Below, in pieces: positions 17,039 through 28,120 of a stretch of 64,000 nt of DNA; within the stretch, counting starts at the first letter, position 1, and the number at the start of each line of letters is the position of its first letter. Source of the DNA: Deinococcus indicus (lineage in GTDB: Bacteria; Deinococcota; Deinococci; Deinococcales; Deinococcaceae); the NCBI RefSeq assembly GCF_002198095.1, contig NZ_NHMK01000033.1, positions 1 to 64,000 of the forward strand, written 5' to 3'. Under the pieces are notes generated by a model that worked only from the letters and a program-made list of their open reading frames with translations, was not told the origin of the DNA and ran no database searches. The position numbers and the translations under genes were made by a program.

Positions 17039-18262
17039 ATGACCTCTTCCCCCTCCCCCACGGCTTTCGACCTGACCGGGACGCTGTCGCGCCGCGCGCA
17101 GAGCATGAACGCCAGCGCCATCCGCGAGATCCTGAAAGTCACGCAGCAGCCGGACGTGATCTCCTTCGCCGGGGGGCTGCCCGCCCCGGAACTGTTCCCG
17201 CTGGACGAGGTCCGCGCCGCGAGCAACCGCGTGCTGGACGTGTACGGCCCGGCGGCGTTGCAGTACTCGACCACCGAGGGCCACCCGCCGCTGCGCGAGT
17301 GGATCGGGGCGCAGGCGGGCATCCCGGCGCGGAACGTGCAGATCGTGACCGGCAGCCAGCAGGGCCTGGACCTGCTCGGCAAGGTCCTGATCGACGAGGG
17401 GGACGTGGTGCTGGTCGAGGCGCCCACGTACCTGGGCGCGCTGCAGTCCTTCCAGCCGTACGGGCCGCGATACGTGCAGGTCCCCACCGACGAACAGGGC
17501 ATCGACGTGGACGCCCTGGAGGCCCTGCTGCCCGGCCTGAACGCCAAGCTGCTGTACGCCGTGCCGAACTTCCAGAACCCCACCGGCCGCACCCTGAGCG
17601 CCGAGCGTCGCCGCCGCCTCGTGGAACTGACGGCGCAGCACGGCGTCCTGCTGATCGAGGACGACCCTTACGGGCAGCTGCGCTTCACCGGCGAGGCGGC
17701 CCCCAGCCTGTACAGCCTGGGCCTGGACCTGCACGGAGACGCCGACCGTAACCACGTCATCTACTCCAGTTCGTTCAGCAAGACGCTGGTGCCGGGCCTG
17801 CGCGACGCGTGGGTGCAGGCGGCCGCGCCGATCATCAATAAACTGATCCAGGCGAAGCAGGGCGCGGACCTGCACACCCCGACCTTCAACCAGATGATCG
17901 TCGCGGAACTCGTGGAGGAGGTCCTGCCCCGCCAGATCGAACGGGTCCGGCAGGCGTACGGCGAACGCGCCCGCCTGATGCTGGACCGCATCCGCGCCGA
18001 CTTCCCGGACGGCGTGGAGTACACCACCCCGCAGGGCGGCATGTTCCTGTGGCTGACCCTCCCGCACGGCGTGGACACCCAGGCGCTGCTGCCCCGCGCC
18101 GTGCAGCGCAAGGTCGCGTACGTGCCCGGCAGCCCCTTCTACGCACTGGGCGGCGGCCAGAACACCATGCGCCTCAGTTACAGCAACGCCACGCCCGACC
18201 AGATCACGCAGGGCATCCGCGCGCTGGGCGACACGCTGCGGGAGGCACTGGCCGAGCTGTAA
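17039..18262 (+). CDS. lysN: PLP-dependent aminotransferase, LysN-type (2-aminoadipate)
   Basis: 407 residues from the ATG at 17039. ATG 17030 would add three residues. It closely resembles Thermus LysN: FAGGLPAPELFP, QYSTTEGHPPLREW, PNFQNPTGR, DDPYGQLRF, the PLP-lysine motif SSSFSKTLVPGLR (Lys about 243), and the C-terminal PGSPFYALGGGQNTMRLSYS. LysN converts 2-oxoadipate to 2-aminoadipate in the alpha-aminoadipate lysine route and often acts on other amino acids too. No other lysine genes are nearby, so the substrate is inferred from the family. The stop codon is directly followed by a repeat fragment. Confidence 0.85.
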   Translation: MTSSPSPTAFDLTGTLSRRAQSMNASAIREILKVTQQPDVISFAGGLPAPELFPLDEVRAASNRVLDVYGPAALQYSTTEGHPPLREWIGAQAGIPARNVQIVTGSQQGLDLLGKVLIDEGDVVLVEAPTYLGALQSFQPYGPRYVQVPTDEQGIDVDALEALLPGLNAKLLYAVPNFQNPTGRTLSAERRRRLVELTAQHGVLLIEDDPYGQLRFTGEAAPSLYSLGLDLHGDADRNHVIYSSSFSKTLVPGLRDAWVQAAAPIINKLIQAKQGADLHTPTFNQMIVAELVEEVLPRQIERVRQAYGERARLMLDRIRADFPDGVEYTTPQGGMFLWLTLPHGVDTQALLPRAVQRKVAYVPGSPFYALGGGQNTMRLSYSNATPDQITQGIRALGDTLREALAEL

Positions 18263-18290
18263 TACGGACTTTCATCTAAACCGGCAATAG
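18260..18290 (+). repeat. Truncated dispersed repeat at the lysN stop
   Basis: TAATACGGACT begins on the lysN stop codon exactly as in the complete copies, but the hairpin part is lost after about ten bases. Confidence 0.5.
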
Positions 18291-18316
18291 CCCCAGGACA
18301 GCGGGGCAGCCGCACG

Positions 18317-18344
18317 GACGGGCAGGGTCATCCTGTCCGTCTTT
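18317..18344 (+). terminator. Rho-independent terminator of lysN
   Basis: A 10-bp stem, GACGGGCAGG with CCTGTCCGTC (one G.U pair), and a GTCAT loop, followed by TTT. It lies 54 bases after the lysN stop. Confidence 0.75.
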
Positions 18345-18502
18345 CGTCTGCGGCCTTCAGCGTCCCTTCAGAAACGACATGTCCGGCGGGAGCTGAGGGG
18401 CTCGGGGTGGTAGCTTCCCCCCTGATTTCATCGTCTGCCCCTGCGCGCCCCGCCGACTTCCCGGCGCGGTGACGGCCGGGTGCGTTCCCAAAAGGAGTGC
18501 CC

Positions 18503-19765
18503 ATGTCGGATCTCAATGGTTCCACCGATTCTCCCCCGCAGCGCTGGCAGGTGCTGGGACCGGGCCTGCTGGTCGCCGCGACCGGTGTGGGCGCCGCCGA
18601 TCTCGTGGCCACGCTGGTGGCGGGTAGCAAGTACGGGTACGCGCTGCTGTGGGCGGCCGTGCTGGGCTGCGTCCTGAAGATCGTGCTGGTCGAGGGGGCC
18701 GGCCGTTACTCCCTGGCGACCGGCCGCACGATCTTCGAGGGCTGGCAGTCGCTGGGCCGCTGGACCTCGTGGTACTTCGGGCCGTACATCGTCCTGTGGG
18801 GCTTCGTGTACGGCGCGGCCGCCATGTCCGGCACGGGGCTGCCGCTGCACAGCCTGTTCCCGGCGCTCAGCGTGACGACCTGGGGCATCCTGTGTGGCCT
18901 GACCGGGTTCGCGCTGGTGTGGTGGGGCCGCTACGCGCTGTTCGAGCGGGTGATGGCGGTCATGGTGGGCCTGATGTTCGTGGCGATGGTGGGCGCGGCG
19001 GCCCTGACCCTGCCAAACCTGCCGGCCCTGCTGCGCGGGCTGGTGCCCAGCCTGCCGGACGGCAGCCTGATCAACGTCCTGAGTGTGGCGGGCGGGGTGG
19101 GCGGCACGATCACGCTGGCGGCGTACGGGTACTGGCTGCGCGAGAAGGGCTGGCACACGCCGCAGTTCATGCGGGTCATGCGGCTCGACAACAACGTGGC
19201 GTACATCGTGACCGGCCTGTTCGTGGTGTCCACCCTGATCGTGGGTGCCGAACTGCTGTACTCGTCCGGGATCGCCATCGCCAGCGGCGACAAGGGCCTG
19301 CTGTCGCTGGCGGACGTGCTGGCCGAACGTTACGGTCCCTGGGCAGGCAAGGTGTTCCTGGTAGGCTTCGCGTCGGCGGCCATGTCGTCCCTGCTGGGCG
19401 TGTGGAACGGCGTGAGCCTGATGTTCGCGGATTTCGTGGGCCGGTCGCGCGGGTTGGCGTCCGGGCACGCGGACACCCGCGTGGGCGGCCGGTACTACCG
19501 CTGGTACATCCTGTGGCTGACCTTCCCGCCGATGGTGATGATGTTCGCGGGGCAGCCCGTGGCGCTGATCCTGGCGTACGGGGTGCTGGGCGCGCTGTTC
19601 ATGCCGTTCCTGGCGGTGACGCTGCTGTGGTTGCTGAACACCGACCGCACCCCAGGGGAGTGGCGCAACCGGGCCTGGAGTAACGCCGCCATGATCGTCT
19701 GTACGCTGATCTTCACGGTGCTGGCCGTCACGGAACTCGCCAAGCAGCTGGCGAAGCTGGGCTGA
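18503..19765 (+). CDS. Nramp-like membrane transporter without canonical metal motifs
   Basis: 420 residues from the ATG at 18503, with AAGGAG five bases upstream, and about 11 hydrophobic segments. The overall pattern fits the Nramp superfamily: GPGLLVAATGVGAAD at the TM1 position, and TITLAAYGYWLREKGW at TM6 with its following loop. The usual DPGN of TM1 and the MPH of TM6, which bind manganese or iron in MntH, are replaced by ATGVGAAD and AAYGYW. It may carry another cation or work differently. The gene is monocistronic up to murI, 26 bases later, so co-transcription with murI-rph is possible. Confidence 0.8.
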   Translation: MSDLNGSTDSPPQRWQVLGPGLLVAATGVGAADLVATLVAGSKYGYALLWAAVLGCVLKIVLVEGAGRYSLATGRTIFEGWQSLGRWTSWYFGPYIVLWGFVYGAAAMSGTGLPLHSLFPALSVTTWGILCGLTGFALVWWGRYALFERVMAVMVGLMFVAMVGAAALTLPNLPALLRGLVPSLPDGSLINVLSVAGGVGGTITLAAYGYWLREKGWHTPQFMRVMRLDNNVAYIVTGLFVVSTLIVGAELLYSSGIAIASGDKGLLSLADVLAERYGPWAGKVFLVGFASAAMSSLLGVWNGVSLMFADFVGRSRGLASGHADTRVGGRYYRWYILWLTFPPMVMMFAGQPVALILAYGVLGALFMPFLAVTLLWLLNTDRTPGEWRNRAWSNAAMIVCTLIFTVLAVTELAKQLAKLG

Positions 19766-19791
19766 CCGTTCAGCCCGTATCATCAGGCGCG

Positions 19792-20676
19792 ATGAGTGAC
19801 GCACCGCTTGGCGTGTTCGACAGTGGCGTGGGGGGCCTGAGTGTCCTGGCGGACCTGCGCCGGGCGTTGCCGGGCGAGGACCTGCTGTACCTGGCCGACA
19901 CGGCGCACGTGCCGTACGGGGCGCGGCCGGACGACGAGATCCGGGAGCTGACGGCGCGGGCGGTGTCGGCGCTGCACGCGCGGGGTGTGAAGGGCGTGGT
20001 GGTGGCGTGCAACACGGCGTCGGCGTTCAGTCTGGGTGACCTGCGTTCGCGGTTCGACATGCCGGTGATCGGGCTGGTCCCGGCCGTGAAACCGGCGGTC
20101 CTGGCGACCCGGTCTGGGGTGGTGGGGGTGCTGGCGACGCCGGGCACGATGCGCGGGACGCTGCTGGCGGACGTGATCCGTGAGTTTGCGGACCCGGCGG
20201 GCGTGCGGGTCGTGCGGGCCGTGAGTACGGAACTGGTGCCGCTGGTCGAGGCGGGGCAGGCGGATTCGGCGCGGGCGCGTGAGGTGCTGCGCGAGGTGCT
20301 GACCCCGGTGGCGCAGGCCGGGGCGGACGGTCTGGTGCTGGGCTGCACGCACTACCCGTTCCTGGCGGGCAGTATCCGCGCCGAGTTCGGGGAGGCGTTC
20401 ACGCTGCTGGACAGCGGCCCGGCGGTCGCGCGGCACACGCGGCGGGTGCTGACGGAGCGGGGGTTGCTGTCCGGGCGGGAGGCGGGCGGTCAGGAGCGGT
20501 TCCTGGTGACGGGGGACGCCGCGCGGTCGGCGCCGGTGATGGCGGCGCTGCTGGCGGCCGCTGGTATGCCCGTGGACGGCATGGTTGCGGGCGGTAGGGT
20601 CGCGGGCGGGGTCTATACTGACGGTCAAATCAACCGGGCGGCCCCGCTGCCCAGAATTGAGTCCATCCAGACATGA
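19792..20676 (+). CDS. murI: Glutamate racemase
   Basis: 294 residues. It supplies D-glutamate for peptidoglycan. The family start GVFDSGVGGLSVL is present, and the two catalytic cysteines are Cys73 (VACNTAS) and Cys185 (GCTHYP). The last 20 residues beyond GQIN are an extra tail. Its stop overlaps the rph start (ATGA), so translation is coupled to RNase PH. Confidence 0.96.
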   Translation: MSDAPLGVFDSGVGGLSVLADLRRALPGEDLLYLADTAHVPYGARPDDEIRELTARAVSALHARGVKGVVVACNTASAFSLGDLRSRFDMPVIGLVPAVKPAVLATRSGVVGVLATPGTMRGTLLADVIREFADPAGVRVVRAVSTELVPLVEAGQADSARAREVLREVLTPVAQAGADGLVLGCTHYPFLAGSIRAEFGEAFTLLDSGPAVARHTRRVLTERGLLSGREAGGQERFLVTGDAARSAPVMAALLAAAGMPVDGMVAGGRVAGGVYTDGQINRAAPLPRIESIQT

Positions 20677-21434
20677 GCACACCATCCAAAGGCAGCATTC
20701 CCCAGCCCCTCCCGGTCCGCGAGGGCCGCACTCTTCTGGAGCCGCGCCCGCTGACCGTCAAGCGCGGTGTGAATCCGCACGCGCCGGGCAGCGCGCACCT
20801 GATCATGGGCCGGACCGAGATCATGGCGACCGTCAGCATTCAGGACAAGGCCGCGCCGCACATGCGGGGCAGCAAGGAAGGCTGGCTGACCGCCGAGTAC
20901 TCCATGCTGCCGCGCGCCACGACCGACCGGCAGGCGCGTGAACGGAACCTTCAGGACGGCCGCCGTTACGAGATCCAGCGGCTGCTGGGGCGGGCGTTGC
21001 GGGCCAGCATGGACCTGCGGCACTTCCGGAACCAGACGCTGTACGTGGACTGCGACGTGCTGGTCGCGGACGGCGGGACGCGCGTGGCGAGCATCCTGGC
21101 GGGGCACGCGGCGCTGCATGACTTCTGCGACCGCCTGATCCAGAAGGGGCAGCTGACCGACTGGCCCATCGCGCACAACGTCGGCGCGATCAGCGTGGGC
21201 CTGCTGCGCGACGAGGTCCGCGTGGACCTGGATTACGCCGAGGACCGCGTGGCCCGCGCGGACCTGAACGTGGTCGCCACCGACACGGGCCTGATCATCG
21301 AGGTGCAGGGCGGCGCCGAGGACGGCGCGCTGACGCAGGAGGAGTACGTGCGGCTGCTGTCCACCGGGGCGTTCGCGGTGCAGGGCGTCATGGCGGACCT
21401 GACGCGGCAACTATCGGTCATTCAGGGCATGTGA
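20673..21434 (+). CDS. rph: Ribonuclease PH
   Basis: 253 residues. A phosphorolytic 3' exonuclease that trims tRNA 3' ends. The start overlaps murI by four bases. Conserved stretches: MGRTEIMATVS (note Glu in place of a Thr common there), GWLTAEYSMLP with the phosphate-binding region ATTDR, RALRASMDL, DCDVLVADGGTR, and the C-terminal VVATDTGLIIEVQGGAE. The N-terminus is about 20 residues longer than in E. coli, including VREGRTLLEPRPLTVKRG. Confidence 0.96.
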   Translation: MSTPSKGSIPQPLPVREGRTLLEPRPLTVKRGVNPHAPGSAHLIMGRTEIMATVSIQDKAAPHMRGSKEGWLTAEYSMLPRATTDRQARERNLQDGRRYEIQRLLGRALRASMDLRHFRNQTLYVDCDVLVADGGTRVASILAGHAALHDFCDRLIQKGQLTDWPIAHNVGAISVGLLRDEVRVDLDYAEDRVARADLNVVATDTGLIIEVQGGAEDGALTQEEYVRLLSTGAFAVQGVMADLTRQLSVIQGM

Positions 21435-21513
21435 ACGCCGCGCGACGCCCGACCAACCGGGGCGGGGCGGGCGGCTGCGGTAGACTCCGGGACAAGTTCC
21501 AAGGAGGTTACCC

Positions 21514-21870
21514 ATGAGCGTGACGAGATTCATCGGGCGGGCGCTGCTCGCGAGCATCTTCATCAAGAACGGCCTGGACCACCTGCAGAACCCGGACCCC
21601 ATCGTGCGAGCCGCGCGCGGGGCCGAGGTGCCGGAACCGGAACTGGCCGTCAAGGTGAACAGCGGCGTCATGGTGGGCGCCGGGGCGCTTCTCGCGCTGG
21701 GCCTGGCCCCACGCGCGGCCAGCGTGGCCCTGGCGACCAGTCTGGTGCCCACCACGGTCATCGGTCACCCCTTCTGGGACAAGGACGGTAAGGAACGCGC
21801 GCAGCAGCAGGGGCAGTTCCTGAAGAACCTCGCGCTGTTCGGCGCGCTGCTGTACGTCAGCAAAGATTGA
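21514..21870 (+). CDS. DoxX-family small membrane protein
   Basis: 118 residues with AAGGAGGT six bases upstream. Four hydrophobic segments and the DoxX-type start ARFIGRALLASIFIKNGLDH-like pattern are visible, as is the PTTVIGHPFWD loop. DoxX-like proteins are linked to oxidative stress and respiratory complexes, but the molecular role is unclear. It stands alone after rph and converges with corA. Confidence 0.85.
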   Translation: MSVTRFIGRALLASIFIKNGLDHLQNPDPIVRAARGAEVPEPELAVKVNSGVMVGAGALLALGLAPRAASVALATSLVPTTVIGHPFWDKDGKERAQQQGQFLKNLALFGALLYVSKD

Positions 21871-21892
21871 CAAGAGAAGCAGGTTGAACGTT

Positions 21893-21929
21893 GATGGTTG
21901 ATGGAGGGTCGCCCCATCCATCAACCATC
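21893..21929. terminator. Perfect 12-bp inverted repeat between doxX-like gene and corA
   Basis: GATGGTTGATGG (21893-21904) and CCATCAACCATC (21918-21929) with a 13-base loop, followed by more CATCAACC repeats up to 21955. It lies between convergent genes and may end both transcripts. A similar GATGG/CCATC-rich stretch lies before mqnA. Confidence 0.6.
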
Positions 21930-21956
21930 TCCTGTTCACCATCAACCCATCAACCC

Positions 21957-22885
<929 letters not shown>

Positions 22886-22892
<7 letters not shown>

Positions 22893-23014
22893 GCGGCGGC
22901 TCGGGGGGGGTGGGGCATGGCGCGTCCTCCAGGGGGAGCGTGAGGGCCGGCCTCGGCCACTCGGGGTGGTCGGGCGGGACTGGGCGGTTCGGCGTCCAGC
23001 GGTTCGGGGTTCAC
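22886..23014 (-). CDS. Putative proline-rich leader peptide of corA
   Basis: A 42-codon ORF starting with GTG at 23014, three bases after AGGAGGTG (23018-23025), the best ribosome site in the region. It encodes 13 prolines with several PP pairs, and its TGA lies seven bases into corA, so it overlaps the corA start. This recalls the CorL and MgtL leader peptides, which control magnesium transporters of enteric bacteria. No sequence similarity is claimed. It contains a C8 tract and an internal ATG at 22918. Confidence 0.45.
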
Positions 23015-23111
23015 GGTCACCTCCTGCGGGCGCGGCTGGCCTGTGGCGTCGGCGCGCCGGTCATGCTAGCCCTGGCAGGGCGGTCCGGGCAAGGCAGCGG
23101 TCAGGGGCGCC

Positions 23112-23155
23112 TGATACGGACTCGGATTGTCGGCGAGGCAGGCGGCAATCCGTCT
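23112..23155. repeat. Degenerate dispersed repeat fragment in the corA-ferredoxin gap
   Basis: TGATACGGACTCGGATTG at 23112 copies the start of the repeat family. GGATTG can pair with CAATCC at 23146. The GNRA hairpin is not preserved. The rest of the 368-base gap (22893-23260) holds the corA leader ORF and the ferredoxin terminator. Confidence 0.5.
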
Positions 23156-23166
23156 GGGAGACAGAC

Positions 23167-23196
23167 GAAAACCCCCACCACGCGGGTGAGGGTTTC
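23167..23196 (-). terminator. Terminator of the ferredoxin gene
   Basis: GAAACCCTCACCC pairs with GGTGGGGGTTTTC on the minus strand with one bulge and one mismatch, and ends in TTTT. It lies 65 bases after the ferredoxin stop. Confidence 0.75.
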
Positions 23197-23260
23197 GGGG
23201 ATGAGGACTGGGCGCGGGCTCCACTTGCAGCCGGGCCGGGCGTGATCGGGCCGGTGTGGC

Positions 23261-23497
23261 TTACAGGCCGAAGTAGACGCGGTTCTTGGCGATGAAGTCT
23301 TCCTCGCCGCCGGGCACGTCCTCTTCCGGGAAGATGGCGCTGACGGGGCAGGCGGGCACGCACGCGCCGCAGTCGATGCACTCGTCGGGGTGGATCAGGA
23401 ACTGGTCGCCGCCGTCGTAGATACATTCCACCGGGCAGACTTCGGTGCAGGCCTGGTCCTTGACGCCAATGCAGGGGCTTACGATCACGTGAGGCAT
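23261..23497 (-). CDS. 7Fe ferredoxin (3Fe-4S plus 4Fe-4S)
   Basis: 78 residues from the ATG at 23497. An upstream extension in the same frame is rejected because MPHVIVSPCIGVKDQAC is the usual family N-terminus, as in Thermus ferredoxin. Cysteines 9, 17 and 50 fit the 3Fe-4S cluster, and 21, 40, 43 and 46 (CIDCGACVPAC) fit the 4Fe-4S cluster. Cys25 is extra. It carries low-potential electrons, for example from oxoacid oxidoreductases. Monocistronic with its own terminator. Confidence 0.96.
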   Translation of the reverse strand: MPHVIVSPCIGVKDQACTEVCPVECIYDGGDQFLIHPDECIDCGACVPACPVSAIFPEEDVPGGEEDFIAKNRVYFGL

Positions 23498-23605
23498 GAG
23501 GAACAGTATGCACACCCGCCCCCTTCCCCGCAAGGGCAGAACAGACAGGTTTTTTGACGTTCAGGCGCGCAAAACCGACCCGGCGGGTCAGGATTGGGAC
23601 GCGGT

Positions 23606-24400
23606 TCAGGTTCCGGCGCCCGGTCGCCCGGTCAGTTGCGCCTCGGCCAGCGTGAGGTCCGCGTCCTTGTCCACGTCGGTGCCGACCGCCGCGTGCGGGG
23701 TGATCAGCGCCCGCGCCGGCACGCCCAGCAGCGCCGACACCTTCGCCTCCAGCGCCGCCACGCTCAGGCGGCCCGTCACGAGGCGCAGCAGCACACCCGG
23801 CCCGATCAGGCCCGCGAGTTTCAGGGGGGCCTTGCGCGCCGCGAGAACCTCACGCAGCCTCGGCAGGAACTGGCCGATCAGGGCCGGGTCCAGCAGGAAC
23901 AGGTTCCCGCCCGTGAAGGTCCCGTCACGCAGGCGCGCGTAGGTGCGTTTCACGCCGGGGTACGCGGCCTCGCACACCTCGCGGCGCACCACCGGGTACA
24001 CCAGCCCCGCCCCGGCAGGCGCGTCGTCCAGCACGCTGCGGACCTCGCTGTCGCGCAGCATCGGCACGTCCGCCGTGACGACCAGGACCCGCTCGCCGGG
24101 TTGCAGACCGGCGGCGCGCAGGGCGTCCACACCGGCCTCCAGGTTGCTGAGCAGCGTGCCGTGGTCCGTGACCCGCTCGTCGATCAGGTCGTCCAGTTCG
24201 GGCGTGGTCGGCCCGACGTACGCGACCCGCCCCACCCGGCCGCTGCCGCGCAGGGCGCGCAGGACGTGCAGCGCCATCGGTTCGCCCGCCACGGGAATCA
24301 GGGGTTTGACCTTCACGCCGTGCGCCGCCGCGAACGGATCGCCGGGGTCACCGCCGCCCAGCACCACGGCGCTCCAGGGCGTTGCATCCGTTTGCGTCAT
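23606..24400 (-). CDS. MobA-like nucleotidyltransferase
   Basis: 264 residues from the ATG at 24400. It has a Rossmann-type nucleotidyltransferase fold with [13 protein letters not shown] at the N-terminus in place of the usual LAGGxGxRx[19 protein letters not shown], then [10 protein letters not shown], the metal-binding aspartate segment. It belongs to the broad NTP_transf_3 group (MobA, MocA, IspD-like). Genuine MobA motifs are only partly present, so the substrate stays open. It precedes the histidine kinase gene on the same strand side but has its own intergenic spacing of 52 bases. Confidence 0.8.
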   Translation of the reverse strand: MTQTDATPWSAVVLGGGDPGDPFAAAHGVKVKPLIPVAGEPMALHVLRALRGSGRVGRVAYVGPTTPELDDLIDERVTDHGTLLSNLEAGVDALRAAGLQPGERVLVVTADVPMLRDSEVRSVLDDAPAGAGLVYPVVRREVCEAAYPGVKRTYARLRDGTFTGGNLFLLDPALIGQFLPRLREVLAARKAPLKLAGLIGPGVLLRLVTGRLSVAALEAKVSALLGVPARALITPHAAVGTDVDKDADLTLAEAQLTGRPGAGT

Positions 24401-24452
24401 TGCCGCCCAGGGTAGCAGACCGCGCCGCCCGCTGCCCACGCCCCCCCGCCGC

Positions 24453-25838
<1,386 letters not shown>

Positions 25839-25846
25839 GCCGCGCC

Positions 25847-26509
25847 TCAGCGTTCCACGCGGTACCCGCGCCCACGCTCGGAACTGATCGCCTCGGGCGC
25901 CAGTTTGCGCCGCACGTACCGCACGTACACGTCCACGATCCGCGCCTCACCGCCGAACTCCGGGCCCCACACCCGGTCGATCAGGTCCTCGCGCGTGAAC
26001 CACCGCTCGGGCGACAGTGCCAGCGCCTCCAGCAGCGCGTACTCGCGGCCCGTCACGGCCACCTCGGCGCCGTCCCAGGCAACCGTGCGCGCCACCGTGT
26101 CCAGCGTCCCGCGCCCCGCCGCGAACGTCACGCGCGGCGCGCCCGCTCCCCGCTCGCGGCGCGACAGGGCCCGCAGCGTCGCCAGCAGTTCCGGCATCGC
26201 GAACGGCTTGACCAGATAGGCGTCCCCGCCCAGGTCCAGGCCCTGCACACGGTCACTCAGTTCCCCGCGCGCCGTCAGGAACAGCACGGCCGAATCCACG
26301 CCCTGCTCGCGCAGTTCACGCGCCACCTGAAAGCCGTCCATGCCGGGCAGCATCACGTCCAGCACCACCAGCGGGAATTCACCCAGCGCCGCCGCCTCCA
26401 GCCCCTCCGGGCCGGTCTGCGCCCACGTGACGGCGTACCCGGCCTCGCGCAGCGCCCCCAGGGTCGGCTGCGCGATCCGGGCGTCGTCCTCCACGAGCAG
26501 CAGTCTCAT
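25847..26509 (-). CDS. OmpR/PhoB-type response regulator
   Basis: 220 residues. The receiver domain has acidic residues E7, D8 and D9, phosphorylation site Asp51 (VVLDVMLPG), then a conserved Lys in [14 protein letters not shown] winged-helix DNA-binding domain with the [22 protein letters not shown] pattern makes up the C-terminal half. It is the first gene of the pair, with the kinase eight bases downstream. The targets are unknown. Confidence 0.95.
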   Translation of the reverse strand: MRLLLVEDDARIAQPTLGALREAGYAVTWAQTGPEGLEAAALGEFPLVVLDVMLPGMDGFQVARELREQGVDSAVLFLTARGELSDRVQGLDLGGDAYLVKPFAMPELLATLRALSRRERGAGAPRVTFAAGRGTLDTVARTVAWDGAEVAVTGREYALLEALALSPERWFTREDLIDRVWGPEFGGEARIVDVYVRYVRRKLAPEAISSERGRGYRVER

Positions 26510-26543
26510 GCGGCCCAGTGTACGCGCGGCGGTTAATGGGTGG

Positions 26544-26906
26544 TTAGCCGCTCACGGCGCGCCACAGCAGCCAGCCGCCCAGGGCCATGAGCAGCAGCAG
26601 CGCCGCGATCCCGGTGGGGATCAGCCAGGGCAGGCGGCGCTGCACGCGCAGGCTGCGACCGCGCGCCTGGGTCAGGACGGGTTCGGGCAGGGTGCGGGCG
26701 GCCAGGGCCAGCAGGGTCGGGACGATCAGGACGTCGTCGGCCAGACCCAGCACCGGGGTCAGGTCCGGCAGCAGGTCCAGCGGCAGCAGGGCGTAGGCGA
26801 CGGCCAGGGCCGCCATGAGTTTCGCGCCTGCGGGCGTGCGGCGGTCCCCGAGGGCGAACAGCAGCGCCAGCGAGTCGCGCCAGCCGGAACGGATACGTGC
26901 GATCAC
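26544..26906 (-). CDS. YkvA/DUF1232 family membrane protein
   Basis: 120 residues from a GTG at 26906. The frame stays open upstream, but that part is Pro/Gly-rich and poor in family signal. The core [41 protein letters not shown] matches the DUF1232 signature (YxLxPxDLxPD...GxxDD). A C-terminal membrane helix follows. The function of the family is unknown. The start codon choice is uncertain. Confidence 0.8.
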   Translation of the reverse strand: MIARIRSGWRDSLALLFALGDRRTPAGAKLMAALAVAYALLPLDLLPDLTPVLGLADDVLIVPTLLALAARTLPEPVLTQARGRSLRVQRRLPWLIPTGIAALLLLMALGGWLLWRAVSG

Positions 26907-26984
26907 ACCCCCGGTACGCGGCGGGGCCGGCGGGCGTTGCGGGCCGCCCCGGCCGGACCGGGGGTACCCGGCGGGGGGGGACGG

Positions 26985-26993
26985 TGGTATGCT
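26985..26993 (+). promoter_or_regulatory. Candidate extended -10 promoter for rplU-rpmA
   Basis: TGGTATGCT gives the TGn element plus TATGCT (four or five of six to consensus) in a GC-rich surrounding, with no good -35. It would give an rplU leader of about 350 bases. A second candidate -10, TACAGT, lies at 27254-27259. Confidence 0.35.
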
Positions 26994-27263
26994 GGGGGGG
27001 TCCGCTGTGTCCGCGCCCCCGACCGGGGCCGGCGCGGCGCTGGAGGTCAGGCAGACAGTCGGCTCGCCCTGCGAGTCCACGTGTACCGCGAGGACACGTT
27101 CACGGAAGACGGGAACACGCACGCAACTCACACCGCTCCGGGCCGCGTCACGCGCGCCGGAACCCGGCTGTGAACTGCCTGACTCCCTGCCTTCCGTCGC
27201 CTGAGTTCCGGACGGCCGGGTGTGTTCCCGTGTGTTTCACCCCCGGCCTGTGGTACAGTTCTT

Positions 27264-27305
27264 GCTTGGTGACCCGCCTGTGCGGGTGCGCGACAAGGTC
27301 CAAGC
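27264..27305 (+). promoter_or_regulatory. Nested stem structure in the rplU leader
   Basis: The outer stem GCTTGG (27264-27269) with CCAAGC (27300-27305) is perfectly complementary and encloses ACCCGC-CTGT-GCGGGT (27272-27287). It ends 32 bases before AGGAGGA of rplU. It could be an autoregulatory ribosomal-protein binding site, as L21 leaders are known in other bacteria. The structure does not obviously match them. Confidence 0.45.
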
Positions 27306-27349
27306 CGTCCGGGGCAGCGATTCCCGGCCGCGCGGCAGGAGGAATCACA

Positions 27350-27652
27350 ATGTTTGCAATCATTCAGACCGGCGGGAAGCAGTACCGCGTTCAGGAAGGC
27401 GACGTGATCCGCGTCGAGAGCCTGAAAGGCGAAGCGGGCGACAAGCTCGACCTGGCCCCTCTCTTCGTGGGCGGCGACAAGGCCCTGTTCGGCGACGCCG
27501 TCAGCAAGTTCGTCGTGAACGCCGAAGTGGTCGAGCACGGCCGCGGCGAGAAGATCTACATCCGTAAGTACAAGAGCGGCGTGCAGTACCGCCGCCGCAC
27601 TGGCCACCGCCAGGACTACACGGCCATCAAGATTCTGGGCATCAAGGGCTAA
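27350..27652 (+). CDS. rplU: 50S ribosomal protein L21
   Basis: 100 residues from the ATG at 27350, with AGGAGGA upstream. Starts [18 protein letters not shown] and ends with the [16 protein letters not shown] signature of L21. It binds 23S rRNA in the large subunit. The upstream in-frame extension has no family match. rpmA follows 14 bases later and obgE after a terminator, the usual bacterial rplU-rpmA-obg order. Confidence 0.98.
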   Translation: MFAIIQTGGKQYRVQEGDVIRVESLKGEAGDKLDLAPLFVGGDKALFGDAVSKFVVNAEVVEHGRGEKIYIRKYKSGVQYRRRTGHRQDYTAIKILGIKG

Positions 27653-27666
27653 GGGAGGACACCGAC

Positions 27667-27939
27667 ATGGCACACAAGAAAGGCGTAGGTTCGTCCAAGA
27701 ACGGACGTGACAGCCAGCCCAAGTACCTGGGCGTGAAGAAATTCGGCGGCGAGCAGGTGCTGGCCGGGAACATCCTGGTCCGCCAGCGCGGCACCAAGTT
27801 CAAGGCCGGCCCGAACGTGGGCATGGGCCGCGACCACACGCTGTTCGCCCTGGAGCACGGCAAGGTCGTGTTCACCAACCGTGGCGCGAAGGGCCGCTTC
27901 ATCAGCATCGAAGTGCCGACCGAACTCGCCGCTGACTGA
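27667..27939 (+). CDS. rpmA: 50S ribosomal protein L27
   Basis: 90 residues. The start [18 protein letters not shown] is the standard L27 tail, which reaches towards the peptidyl-transferase centre, without the cleavable extension seen in Firmicutes. The middle [20 protein letters not shown] is conserved. A good AGGGAGGA ribosome site lies upstream. Same operon as rplU. Confidence 0.98.
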   Translation: MAHKKGVGSSKNGRDSQPKYLGVKKFGGEQVLAGNILVRQRGTKFKAGPNVGMGRDHTLFALEHGKVVFTNRGAKGRFISIEVPTELAAD

Positions 27940-27967
27940 TTCCCGGTCGCGGGTTTTCAGGCAGTTC

Positions 27968-28003
27968 AGCGCCCTGCCCCGGTGAAGGGTGGGGCGCTTT
28001 TTT
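27968..28003 (+). terminator. Terminator of rplU-rpmA
   Basis: AGCGCCCTGCCC pairs with GGGTGGGGCGCT (two mismatches at most), followed by six T. It lies 29 bases after rpmA. Some read-through to obgE is plausible. Confidence 0.8.
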
Positions 28004-28120
28004 ACGGTCTGCCGGGTCCCTGACCTGCGCGGGCCGTGGCCGCAGGGCCACAATGAATCATGCAGGGTGAGGACGGTGCCGCGCGGCACGCACCTTGCCC
28101 CGAAGGGAGAGGTGAGTGCA

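Larger units (their letters stand above)
26907..27349 (+). other. 443-base gene-free leader region before rplU
   Basis: No convincing ORF lies here. The region is GC-rich with several local hairpins, for example CTCG-CGAG around 27062. It contains the candidate promoters and the nested stem at 27264-27305. It is best read as promoter plus mRNA leader. Confidence 0.5.

Noticed and set aside
18345..18502. Manganese riboswitch before the Nramp-like gene
   Set aside because: No yybP-ykoY core sequence was found; only a GC-rich leader is visible.
22893..23260. Magnesium riboswitch (M-box or ykoK-like) before corA
   Set aside because: No matching conserved blocks could be seen; the leader ORF is the only clear structure.
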